64,000 nt of DNA, taken from assembly GCA_027625915.1 (NCBI GenBank), contig JANTQA010000047.1, positions 9,238,001 to 9,302,000 on the forward strand, read 5' to 3'. The translations under genes and the position numbers were made by a program. Shown here piece by piece: positions 11,421 to 22,769 of the stretch (the first letter of the stretch is position 1; each line of letters opens with the position of its first letter). The notes under the pieces are model-generated. The model was given only the letters and a program-made list of their open reading frames with translations, was not told the DNA's origin and ran no database searches. The DNA is from Anaeramoeba flamelloides (taxonomy: Eukaryota > Metamonada > Anaeramoebidae).

Positions 11421-12165
11421 TATTGTCATTAAATTTGAATTAATTGAACTTCTAGTGCATTTTCAGTGATCTTTTGATTTAGAATTTTTGAATAGTTGTT
11501 TCTGTATGTCTTCAAATTACTATTTTTCCCAAAACTAACCGATTTTCAATTTTTTGAAGACATTCAACTATTCTTTATTTTTTTTTTTATTATTCTTTTG
11601 GACAATGAAAGAAATCTTTGTTTCATCTCTTTCATCTAAAAAAAAGTTCTGAAAATTGATTTTTTTTCATTTGATCATTAATTCCTATCAAATTGTTTAA
11701 TATAAAATTATTTGATTCTTTTTTCTTTGAAACACAAAAAAATTCAAATTTACGAAAAAAATCAAAGCCATAAAGCAACCATATTTTTTTTTTCGTAGGG
11801 AAATGGAACCTTCAAGCTTATACAAATCAAAAACATTTAAAAAATGATGGCTGTAATTTGGATTTTTGTGATTTCTGAATGATCTAAAATTTTCTTGATT
11901 TGATACATAGAATTCAATTTGATACTTTTAGAAAATGAACAGTTGAAAAAAAGGGTTTTATTTTTTTTTTAATTGTTTATGAATACGATTGAATCGTGAT
12001 CTATTGCCCTTGTATGGAAGCAGTTATTTAAGAACTTTGTCGTTTGTTTGAATATGAATTTGTAAAAAAAGGGTTTTTTTGTGATTTCCAAAATTTGAAA
12101 ATTTAATTTAAATTTGGTTTTCAAACAGCACACTTAATGAAAATCTATAATATCAAAAAATATTT
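11421..12165. other. Gene-free spacer
   Basis: AT-rich; no feature recognised. Confidence 0.45.
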
Positions 12166-12338
12166 AGGAACTAGTCTCTATTAAATTTATTTACCTAAAT
12201 TTAACAGAGATTGAGAAAATTTTTTGTCAATTACTTAGATTTGAAAGACTCCTATTTATTTTCAATATCAAATATATTTCTAGATAAGGAATCCTTATTT
12301 AGAAATTGATCAAAAAGAAAATAATAGAGACTAGTCCC
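12166..12338. mobile_element. Small inverted-repeat element
   Basis: AGGAACTAGTCTCTATTA at 12166-12183 is matched, with one or two differences, by the reverse complement of ATAATAGAGACTAGTCCC at 12321-12338. The enclosed ~135 bp is AT-rich without an ORF. It is probably a MITE of about 170 bp. No other copy was seen. Confidence 0.5.
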
Positions 12339-13030
12339 TTAAAGGTTAACCCCACTCTTTGTTTTAAATTTTCAGTTTTTTTTTTTTTTTTGTACCTTAT
12401 TCACCAAGAAAACTTTTTCAAAATCCTACAAAAGAAAAATAAATAACCAAATAAAAATTCCCAAAAGTAAATTTAAAGGATTTAACTACCATTTCTCAAA
12501 ATAATCTCGTAAACCCATTTATATTTGTACTTGTTTAGGAAAATTATTTTTCTGATATTTTTCAAGGTTTGTTTAAATAGTGAATTATAAGATGTTTAGC
12601 TTTGATAAAAGGAAGATATGATAATTTTATAAATTATTTATTGCAAAAAAAAAAAAAAAAATGCAGAAACCTGTAAATCCTTTCTGTAGAATACTGTTTT
12701 TAAAGTAATTTTTAAGATTTGTTTTTGTTTAGTCAAAATTTCCTTGAAGGGTCAAAATTTTTAATTGAAACAAATTATTGTTATAAAAAATATAAAAAAA
12801 GTTTATATTCATTAATTTTTTATTAAAAAATTATAAAATTCAAGTATCAAATAGATTTAGAAGACTAATAATCAATCAATTCATTATAATATATCATGAA
12901 ATCAATTTTTTTGGAAATTTCAAAAGGGGGTGAAAAAAAAATTTTTAATATGTAAAGTTTTATTGATTTAAAATAAAATTATAATCAATTCTATGATAAT
13001 AAAATATTAAATATAAAAAAAAATAAATAC
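12339..13030. other. Gene-free spacer
   Basis: AT-rich with an A17-type run near 12645; no feature recognised. Confidence 0.45.
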
Positions 13031-13736
13031 AATAATTTTTAGAAAAATAAAATGTCAGAAGGGAGAGTAATAGATAAATTTGATAAAAAAAATGAAGATT
13101 TATTAATTTTTTAAAAAGTTTTTAAGGATAATTAACAACTTTATTAAACCAGAATATTTTTTTCTAAAAAATAATAAAAAAAATTAAGAAAATTAATCCT
13201 GAATTTGTATTTAATCAAAATATTGGAAATTAATGAATAAAATTGAAAAAAAATTCAAAAAAAAAAAAAAAAAAATTATATATTAAAAATTTAAAAAATA
13301 CTTGTTTTAATGATTATCTAGAAATTAGTAAAAAAATTGAATCAACCTTGAGAAATTTTAAAAAAAAATTTTCTTTAAAAAAAGATTGGAATCTTATAAA
13401 AATAAATATACTAGAATTCGTTTCATTGTAAAGGATTTATGATTAAATAAAATATTTAAAAAAAAAATAAATGAGTTCAATATTTTAATCAAAAAAAAAA
13501 AAAAATAAAAAAAGAAAAAAGAACAAATGAATGAATAAGAATATTACTTTGTTAAAAAAATGTTCAAAGAATTATTTTAAAAATTGGATTAATAACCGAA
13601 GCGAAGAAATAATTTAGTTTACCATATAATGAAAAGTTTTTATATTTCCATAAATTTGGTGATGGAGAAATCGCTTAAAATTAAAACAATAATCCCTGTT
13701 AATAATATTTTATCAAGATTTTTGTTAAAAAACTTA
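13031..13736 (+). pseudogene. Possible decayed LINE coding remnant
   Basis: Short, broken, lysine-rich reading fragments line up on the plus strand. They include LPYNEKFLYFHKFGDGEIA at about 13618-13675, followed by words that recall the KKGD...NYRPISLLN region at the start of LINE reverse-transcriptase domains. The assignment is weak. It rests on one short motif-like stretch plus the presence of a clearer LINE fragment at 59.7-60.0 kb. The AT-rich ORF at 13243-13431 within it is not a convincing gene on its own. Confidence 0.2.
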
Positions 13737-13738
13737 GA

Positions 13739-13930
13739 CAGTCAGTTCCACTTTTAATGAACAAACTTTGTACTGGATATAAGGTTAAAAAATTCTCAAA
13801 ATCATACCTCATTTTTTCAGATTTTTTTTCTACAATTTATTTTACTAGAAATTTAATTTTTTTACCTTCATTTCGAATTTTTTGAACCTTGAATTTCCTA
13901 CAAAGTTTGTATCTTTAAAGTGATATGGAT
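13739..13930. mobile_element. MITE family B, copy 1 (degenerate)
   Basis: The left end, CAGTCAGTTCCACTTTTAAT, closely matches the termini of copies at 15432 and 43775. The right side keeps CAAAGTTTGTATCTTTAAAG but has lost the final bases. Length and palindromic layout match the better copies. Confidence 0.55.
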
Positions 13931-13959
13931 ATATGGAAATTATATAACCTTGGAATCTA

Positions 13960-14505
13960 AACTAAAATTCAAAATTTTCCACACAGCTAAAACATTCCAA
14001 GCAAACACAATAATTCAATTTCATTCAAATTGGAGATAATTTTGATTTTGTAAAATTATGCAAAATCATTTTTTCGTCTTTTTAGTTTTTGTTTTTATTT
14101 CTTTTATTGAATAATGTAACTTATTTCTTTCGATCAAAATTTTTTCAACAATTGGTATTAGATTAAAGTTGAGTTGTTCCAATAATAAGAACTCAAATAA
14201 AATTAGTTGATGGTATTGATCCATTTGATCGATCAATTAGACCTAACAGAATTTAAAAAAATTTATAAGTGTATTTTTTTTTTTCTCTCTCCAAAATTTT
14301 TAACATACTCTTGAATTATTTGTATTGATAATTATTTATTTATTGTTTTGTGAAAATTGTAATTTATAAAAAAGTATTAAAATTTCAATTTGCAAATGGT
14401 TCTAATTTGGTATTTCTTCTGGAATTGATTAATAAAGTTTTTTTTTTTTAACAAATCGAATTTAGGTGTTTCTGTGATATACAAAAAAAATTGAATTGGG
14501 GTTTA
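13960..14505 (+). repeat. Dispersed repeat G, copy 1
   Basis: About 540 bp that recurs in the same orientation at about 57735-58280. Shared blocks include TTTTCCACACAGCTAAAA, TTAAAGTTGAGTTGT, GAACTCAAATAAAATTAGTT, the CCATTTGATCGATCAAT block and GGTTCTAATTTGGTATTTCT. No terminal inverted repeats were found, so the element class is unknown. The two copies differ at scattered single bases and short indels. Confidence 0.7.
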
Positions 14506-15431
14506 TTATTAATTTATCTATTTATTTTCAAAAAAAAGAAAGAAAGAAAGAAAGAAAATAGTTGATGTTCTAAAATTATCATATGAAAAAAAAAAAAAAA
14601 AAAAAACAATAAATATAAAAATAAAGAATTTTTTGAATATTTGTACTTTTTACTTTTTTCCAAATTATTTTACAATTATTTCGCCCCATCTTTTTGTTTT
14701 TTTAATATGAACGATAGGGGTGCATAAAGGGAATAAAAAATCATTATAAGAATTTCTTAACTTTTTCATGATTACATCTTAAAAAAGCTTGGTTCCTGTT
14801 CTGGTTTGTTCTTGAGTAAAGAGGACTTATCTTAAACAAACTAAAGTGGATGGATAAGAACAGAAGTGATTTGAAAATACTTAAGTAAACTTAATTGAAC
14901 TGGTGGAATGTTGGGGGTAGATGTCTTGTACTAAGGCTTTAAGAAAACAAGATAACAGAAACTTACGAATAAAATAAAAAATCAAGAAATTAAAAGAAAC
15001 TTGAAAACAAAAGGAAAAGATTTTTTCGAAAATAAATTGTTATTCTTAAAAATCATTACTTTATAGAGATACTTTACCTCTATATTTTTTCTGGGTATCT
15101 TAAAGAAACGTTATTTCATATGATCTACCATTGGTACATTATTTATACTGTTTTATTTACAAAATTATGGTGGTTATCCAAATAAATTATCAAAAAGAAG
15201 AAACACCATTTCCTTTCAGTACAGTGTATGAAATAAAAAAAAAAATTCAATAATTAAGTTTTTAATTTTTTTATTAATCTCATTTATTTATTACTTGTCT
15301 TTCTTTCTCTTTTTCTTGTCTTTGTTTTAAAAAAAAAATTTGTCATTTTCCTTTTTTTTAGAAAGATATCGCACTAGTAATGATCTTAGATAGATTATTC
15401 ATACTATAAAAAATACTAAACTAATTTTATA
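14506..15431. other. Gene-free spacer
   Basis: AT-rich, with a short (GAAA)n run near 14535-14560 and an A22 run near 14587. No gene seen. Confidence 0.45.
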
Positions 15432-15628
15432 CATTCAGTTCCACTTTTAATTAACAAACTTTCAATAATATTTAAGGTATTAAAAAAATTTCAAATTAAG
15501 GCACAAAATTAGAATTTTAGTAAATTAATTTGTGGAATTCAAAAATTACAAATTTTGTACTTTAAATTGAGATTTTTTTGTGCTTTAAATACCATTGAAA
15601 GTTTGTATCTTAAAAGCCGAAATGACTG
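15432..15628. mobile_element. MITE family B, copy 2
   Basis: 197-bp palindromic element between TA dinucleotides (15430-15431 and 15629-15630). The left end CATTCAGTTCCACTTTTAAT and the right end TCTTAAAAGCCGAAATGACTG are inverted copies, and the inner arms repeat the AAATTTAAGGCACAAA theme. It overlaps the start of the frame at 15555-15848, which is therefore not a gene. Confidence 0.7.
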
Positions 15629-15844
15629 TATTTCTCGGAATTCCACAAGAGTGATTAGCTTTTTCAGAAATAAAAAGTATCCTGAAATATCATATATTTT
15701 ATTCAATACTTTTATATTCTGGGAAAGCGAACTGCGTGTTTGTTTTTTTATTTTAGTAATAAAAAGAAATTTTTTAAATTTTCAATTCTTTAAAATTAAA
15801 AAAAAAACTAAATATGCTTTTCTTGATGTTTTCTGTTTTATAAT

Positions 15845-16650
15845 TTAAGTTTTCTTGGTTTTTTTGAGGTTTTCTATTTTATTCTGAAAATCTATTGATT
15901 TTTGTTAGTTTTTTTTTGAGTTTTCTATTTATTTGTGAAGTGTACTTGGTTTTTTTGACGTTTTCTATTTTATTCGTGAAGTTTTCTAGGTTTTTTTTTA
16001 CTTTTTGAAATAAAATACAAAACCTCAAAAAAACCTAACGAAAATCTATTGATTTCCTAAATAAACAGAACCCCCAGAAAGCCTAACGTAAAGTGTCATA
16101 GAGTGACATAAAGTACATAGCTTTTCCAAAATTCAAAATAATAGATAAAAATTTTAGATTCAACTCAATTATTTTTTTAAATTCTGGAAAAGATAAAGGT
16201 GATTTTCTTTACTTTTTGTAATAAACTGAAAATTTATTCAATTTTCTGTTTATTACAAAAAGTATTAATAACAATCTCAAAGTGCTTTTCTTGGGGTTTT
16301 GTGTTTTATTTGTTAAGTGTTCTAGGTTTTTTTGAGGTTTTCTATTTTATTTGTGAAGTGTTCTAGGTTTTTTTTACTTTTTGAAATAAAATAGAAAACT
16401 CAAGAAGACCTAACGAAAATCAATTGATTTTCCAAATAAACAGAAAACTTAAGTAAAGTTAACGACTGTTTGTTTATGTTTGCGAAAAAAATCAAAAATT
16501 AAATAAATTCACATTTTATTACTTATTTAAAAAAAAAAAATAATCAAAGTGCCTAGGTTTTCCAGAATTCAAAAGAATAGAGAAAAATATTTTGATTTTA
16601 CTCAATTCTTTTAAATTCTGGAAAATCTAACAACAAACAGTAGGTAATTT
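15845..16650. repeat. Cluster of inverted modules, family H
   Basis: Several related units follow each other. One is TTCTAGGTTTTTTTGAGGTT followed by TTCTATTTTATT, with inverted partners (AAATAGAAAACCTCAAAAAA) at about 16010-16040 and 16390-16415. Another is a 75-bp hairpin, TTTTCCAGAATTCAAAAGAA and its complement, at 16553-16628, with a poorer copy at 16112-16193. The same modules recur at 56315-56650 and, weakly, at 33640-33720. The region can form long stem-loops. No ORF. Confidence 0.6.
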
Positions 16651-17813
16651 TTTTGAATCACCTCTCTTAAATTATTAAAAAAAAAAAAAAAAAAAGAAAA
16701 TTTTTTACACTTCACATTCATTATAATAATATATTTTGCAAAAATTGGTCATATATATATATATATATATATATAACTAATATCAACTATTTTTTTTTTG
16801 ATATTACGGTTATTAATTAATTCAAATTGGTAATTTGTTAACTTATTACATTTAAACTTTCATCTTTTTTAAATTCTTCAATTTTTGAATAAATTTCAAC
16901 AATGAATATCAATTTTTATGCTATTCTCCTAACAACAAAAAACAAAAAATTTTGATTAATCTTTTTAGAAATAGAGAAATTAAGAATGAAATAATATCAG
17001 GTATAAATTAAATCTAATGATCATCTCCAGTCTTGAATAACTTGACTTATTATTATTAAAAACAACCTTATTTTTTTTCATTTTGATAAAGTTTGCAATT
17101 AAAATTTCAAATTTTTGAGTAACAAAGTATAAAATTGTTTCCTTAAAGTTCCTTCTCTTAAATTGGATATTACTTTCATTGTAAAACTTTGAAGAACATG
17201 AATAAGATCAATTAAATAATTAGGATATCTAGAAACTTTCCAATAAATTATTAATATTATTTAGATCTAAACAAGATTTAAAGTTGTTTTTAAATATATT
17301 TATCAACTCATAAAAAATATCAAGATTTCTTTAAAGTGTATTATAAATACACACTCGACTTGTTTTTGATGATTTAATTAAACAACTTTTCAAAAAAAAA
17401 TTTTTTCCGAATAATATGATATCAAAGATTCTAAAATGATCAAAGTTAAATTTTTTTAACGAGAAATTTTTTTTAAATTATCCTTAAATTATCTAATTCA
17501 CAAACTGTGTGCAGTCTCTTCTAATTTTACATTTCATTTTCGATCATTGTGAACTTTTCAAATAAGACTCAAAATTCTTCAGGATCTAATTTTAATATTC
17601 AAGATCGAAAATGTGAATTAAAAAAAAAAATCAAAGTACAAAACAAATCCTTCATTAGTATCAAAAGAAATTTTGAAGGTTCCTAGTATAAGAAACCCCC
17701 AATTCTAATCAGTTTTGAAATAATAATTTCACTTGAAGTTGTAAATTGAAACAAATATTATCATTTTTTTGAAAATTTTTTGAATAAAATCGATCAACCA
17801 TCTTTTTTCCTTT
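16651..17813. other. Gene-free spacer upstream of the DENN gene
   Basis: AT-rich. It has an A19 run near 16677 and a (TA)n run at about 16750-16775. No coding signal was recognised. Confidence 0.45.
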
Positions 17814-20800
17814 ATGACAGACTTGAAGAATATACATTCATCAAATCTTGTTGATAAACTTATTGTTCTAGTAAAACGAGGCACACTTACACAAATCCGT
17901 TATTCGTATTGCTCACCAGCTAGTAAAAATGGTTTCACTGTTATCCGAACACCAAATTTATTAACATTAGTCAACCCAATTTTACAAAGAAAACAAAAAA
18001 ATATGAAAAACAACAAAAAAAATTATGAAAAGTAATTACAATTATCTTTTGGTTTCGACACTAATTTGTAATTAGACTTCTTATGGTTCTATTAATTTTT
18101 TTGATTTTTTTTTTTTTTTTTTTTTTTTATTCAATGAAATAGAAATCTTTTTGAATGTCACCATAGAAAACGAAATCGGTTTTCTCATTTCTTTTGTAAG
18201 CTAGGGAAGGATCCAAAAGACAATTCTGAAATTTTGCTTGTTGTTGTTACTTTATGGTACATTTTTAATCTTTTTTACTTTTTCAGAAAACAGAAATTAT
18301 TTGTTTTTCTTTTCCTTTAATTTTTGAAACAAACCAAACTAATCTAAAAGATATTCTTTAATTTCTTGAAACAAAAATATCTTTTGTCAACATTTTCTCC
18401 TTGTGCTAACATTGTCAAAAAAAAACTAAAAAAACAAAAACAAAAACAAAAAAAACAATTTTTTAAAATAATCCCTCCAAACAACAAACAACAAACAACA
18501 AAATAATATTAAAACAAATAACAAATAACAAAAACCAAAAATGAAAACCAAATTAAAAGGAATTTTCCAAAAGTTTTCCAACAAGTCCTTCACCAAATAA
18601 TTGATCAAGTCCAAATAAGAAAATCTTTTAAATTTTTAAAATCCTTTTTAATTCAACTTAATGAGCAGCAATTACAATTAACAAAACGACAAAAATTACC
18701 ATATTTCCCATATTTGCTGATCAAATTAAAATCACAAGAAGTAAAAACAAAGCCAGTTATCAAAACACCTAAACGAAAAAATAAAGATAAAGATAAAGAA
18801 AAAGAACAAAAAAATGAAAATGAAAAAAAAAAAGAAAAAGAGAATAGTGGTAACAATGAAAAGGAAAAAAAACAAACCACTAAACAAGGAAAAGGAAACG
18901 AAAACGAAAATGAAAATGAAAATCAAAAAGTAAAAGAAAAAGAAGAAGAAAAAGAACAAGCAAATGGAAATGGAAATGGAAATGAAAATGAAAAAGAACA
19001 AGAAAAAGAAAAAGAAAATGGAAATATAAATGAAAAAGAGAAAGGGAAAGAGAAAGAAAAAGAAAATGAAAATGAAAAAAGGAAAGAAATCATCATTAAC
19101 ATAAAGTACGATCAAGAAATTGAAAACTTTGGGGGGTTTGATGTCTGTAATGTCATTAATATGTTATCACCGAGCAATATTATACACATTTTAGCTGCAC
19201 TATTATTTGAACAAAATGTAATATTAGTGTCACGTAATATGGCGCATTTTGAAATAGCTAATGGCTTTGTATCTTTATTGTATCCTTTTAGTTGGTGTCA
19301 TACCTTTATTCCATTTTTGTCTTCAGAGAATTTCCAAATAACACAGATAAAAAATATACCTTACTTGGTGGGGATCAATGAAAATGAAAGACATTCTCTT
19401 CAAGGATCAAAAATGCCACCACATCTTATTATTGATATTGAAAAAGGTAAGCGTGAATATTGCAAAGGTATGAAATCGCTTATCAAGAATTTACCAAACC
19501 AACATGTCAATAAATTAATAGAAATAATTTCTGAAATGAAAAAGGAAAATAAGAAACGTAAAAATAATTCAAAAAATTCTGACAATTCCAAATTAATTAG
19601 CAAAATATTTCTAGAATTTTTTGTTAATACTATTGGCACCTATTATAAATTTTTTAAAAATCAAAACAATCAAGAAAGTGATAACAAAAATAACGAAAAT
19701 CTTGAACTAAATAATAATAATACTGACAATGACAAGGATAATATAGAAAAAATAGATTCTTCATTAATTTTAAAAACATATTTTCCATCTTGGAAAAGCT
19801 CTTTAAAAGAGCAATCACAGATATTTTTAGAAAACTTCCAAACGACAACAATATTTACAAATTTTATTAAAGACAGATTAAATAATTTAAAAGAAAAGAT
19901 TTTTCCAATTGGGATATTTGAAAATTATTGTAATACAGGAAAGCTTTTAATAAAATTGGATGAAAAATTAAATGGCAAATCTCAACAGGAAAACAAAAAT
20001 AGTAAAAATAAAAAAGGTAAATTTCGAAAAAGATCGTTTTTTTCAAAAAAAAAAAGACAACAAACAAATTCGTTAATAACGACATCTGTTAATTTAAAAA
20101 ATAAAAAAAAGCTTCAGGCTAATTCAAATCCAAATTTCTACAAAAATAAAAATAATAAAAAGAAGAATACCAGTAAAAAAAATAAGAATAATAATGATGG
20201 TAGTAGCGGTAAAAATAAGAACGCGAGTAGTAATAAAGACAACACTGAAAATAACAATAATCATGTTGAGAGTAAAAATAAATTAAAAGCTGTTTCTTCT
20301 GACAATACGCAAAACAAAAGAAAACAAACAATAGTCGAAATAAAAAAATTCAAATCATCACAAGACGAATTAAATACTAGAAACAATAATTTTAATTTTG
20401 GTATCGAAAAAAAAAACAAGCCCAAAGATAATAAATCATCTTTAATTTTTGAAAGTAATGAAAAAACAAATATCCAAAAGCAAAATGATAATATTAATAA
20501 TGAAAAAAATAAGAAGCAGATATTAATAGAAAATGAATTGAAAAACGAGAAAGGGGAAAACAATATTGAAAAGGGTTTTGAACAAATAAACAATAAAAAA
20601 ACATTAGAATTAAAGGAAGAAACAACAACGGCGCCAACAACAGAAACAACATCATCAGCTATGAATATGAAACAACAAAGCAATTCATTGGAAAATGAAA
20701 ATAAAACACTGAATTTCTTATCTAACCAATCAACCACAAATAATAATTTTTTTGACAATAATCAAATTTTAATTCCTACAAAGGTATCAAGCACGAATAA

Positions 20801-22769
20801 TAATAATTCAATAATTGAAAATAAAACCGTAAATAATGAAAATTTTATAAAAGAAAAAAATGATTTAAAAACAAATCAAGAAACAATTTCAAAAAGAAAT
20901 GAAAATAAAGAAGAAATTTTAATCAATCTTGATCTTGGCTTAAATGAAAAAACATTAAGCAACCAAACAAATACAAACATAATAAATCAAACCAATATTG
21001 ATAATCAAACAAACATCATTAATCAAACAAACATCGTGAATCAAACAAATATCGGGGAGAATCAAACAAAAAAATTTAATGAACCACAATTAGATTTAGA
21101 ATTTTTAGAAAAAAAAACTAATAATAATGATGATCATGATCATGGTGTTGATGATCAAAAAAAAAAAGAAAAAGAAATAAATATTCTTAATAATTTTGAG
21201 ACCACTAAAAATGAAATAGATTTAACTGAATTTGCAAAAATTAGAAAAAAAGAGGATTCAATAACAAATGGAATTAAAACAATTACTGATCAAAATAAAA
21301 TTAATGATAATAATAATAATCTGGGGAGTAATAACAAACCAAATTTTAACAATAATAAGATTGAAAAAAATGATCAAATAGATGGTAGAAAAAATAAAGA
21401 AATTGGTAATCGGGGTGAGGAAGAAATGAATGAGGGGAAAGTAATCAAAAAGAGAACTGGGAAGGAGAAAGGGGGAGTGAAAGTGAAAGCTAAAGAGAAA
21501 GAGAAAACTAAAGGAAAAGGGAAAGGGAAGGAAACGGTAAAGGGAAATAAAAGAAAAGGGAAAGATGAAGGGAAAGGGAAAGAGAAAGAGAAAACTAAAG
21601 GTGAGGAGAAAGGTGAGGAGAAAGTTCAAGAAAAGGGGGGAAATAAAGGCAAAAGGATAGTTAGGGGAAGGGGGAAGGGGAAAGGAAAAGGAAAAAGGAA
21701 AGGAGAAAGCAAAGGTAAAGTTAAAGATGAAGGGAAAGGTAAAATAAAACCCGAAAAAATGAAAAATGATCAAATAAAAACAAAAAAAAATAGTTCAAAA
21801 AAGAAGAAGAAAGAAAAAGAGAAGAAGAGAAGACATAAAGGTGATAGGGGAAGGGGAAGGGGAAGGAAAAGAAAAGAGGAAAAGTTGAAGAAAAAGGAGA
21901 ATAATACTAATAACAATAATAATAACGACGATGATGGAATTATTGATCAAAAATTATTAACCAAAAATTCAACATCAAACAATAATAATTTAAATCTCAA
22001 TAATAATTATCAAGAATCATCTCCTGAAGAAGATGCTGGTGGTTTTATACAACTTGGGTCAGATGAAGAAGTTTTTAAATCAAGCGAAGAAGATGATGAA
22101 GCTATAACGAATATTGAATCGAAAGAAATAGCATATATATATTTGGAAGAAAATGAAAATGTTTTTGAAGATTCTGATGATGAAAACGAAAGCAAAAATA
22201 AAAACGAAAATCAAAATATAAATAAAGATTTGAAAGAACTTACAATGGAGAATCAGGGCATTGGATATAAAAATGGAAAAAAGAAGAAGAAATCAATCAG
22301 ATTAAATACCAAAAAAAATAAAAGAATCATCAAATTAATTGACTTGTCAAATTCAGAAAATGAAAATGAAGAGAATTCGAATAGCCCAAGTGAAGAATTG
22401 CCCTTTATTGATCTTGGGGGAAATGGTAATGTTTTTCAAGATGAAAATTCTGAAACTGGAAATGACAATTCAAAACTTCAGAAAAATAATCCCTTTAATA
22501 ACCAAATTCAGGTTCAAAATGAAACGCAGATTTTAAATGAAAATGATAATGGAAATCAAAATAATACCAATAATAATAACAACAACAACAAAAGCAACAA
22601 TAAACAAAATTTAATTAACATTAGTAATAATGAACGAAATAATAAAGTTGTTTTAATTGATTTTAACTCCCCCCCCGAAGATAATGATATTAAAAGTGTA
22701 TCTAACAAAAAAAAAACTTTAAAAAATTCAAGTTTACTTGATCTAATGGAAATTTTTGAAAAAAACTAA
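17814..22769 (+). CDS. DENN-domain protein (candidate Rab GEF) with long low-complexity tail
   Basis: The main exon runs from about 18560 to the TAA at 22769. Its frame is open from 18522 but its first ATG lies far inside, so upstream exons are needed. The ATG frame at 17814 (MTDLKNIHSSNLVDKLIVLV) resembles the first strand of a uDENN module and is the likely exon 1; small middle exons between 18036 and 18560 could not be fixed. Counting from 18714: K/E-rich insert 10-123; cDENN about 124-250 with NMLSPSNIIHILAALLFEQN and IPYLVGINENE; dDENN-like about 296-410 (SWKSSLKEQSQIFLENFQTT, FIKDRLN); then Asn/Lys-rich tail, a KGKEKEK tract (906-1015) and acidic motifs (1100-1243). DENN proteins act as GDP/GTP exchange factors for Rabs on membranes. 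The K/E insert between uDENN and cDENN is unusual. Confidence 0.85.
21430..21900 (+). repeat. Purine tract coding for K/G/E-rich segment of the DENN protein
   Basis: The plus strand is almost pure purine (GGGAAAGAGAAAG words) and encodes KGKGKGKE-type runs. It is imperfect and carries G-rich interruptions, unlike the cleaner (GAAAAA)n tract at 38.8-39.3 kb. It gives long shadow frames on the minus strand. Confidence 0.7.
22017..22690 (+). repeat. Degenerate acidic motif repeated in the DENN protein tail
   Basis: A short motif recurs within the coding frame: GGFIQLGSDEEVFKSSEEDD (about 22038-22097), AYIYLEENENVFEDSDDENE (about 22131-22190) and PFIDLGGNGNVFQDENSE (about 22401-22454). Related IKLIDLSNSENENEE (about 22329) and VVLIDFNSPPEDND (about 22647) follow the same hydrophobic-then-acidic pattern. 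These look like short linear interaction motifs. The binding partner is unknown. Confidence 0.6.

Noticed and set aside
15555-15848. 97-aa plus-strand frame
   Set aside because: Begins inside MITE B copy 2 and continues into AT-rich sequence with no recognisable content.
18732-19115. Phe/Ile-rich minus-strand frame of 127 aa, and similar ones at 20261-20758 and 21258-21773
   Set aside because: Antisense of the purine-rich DENN coding exon.
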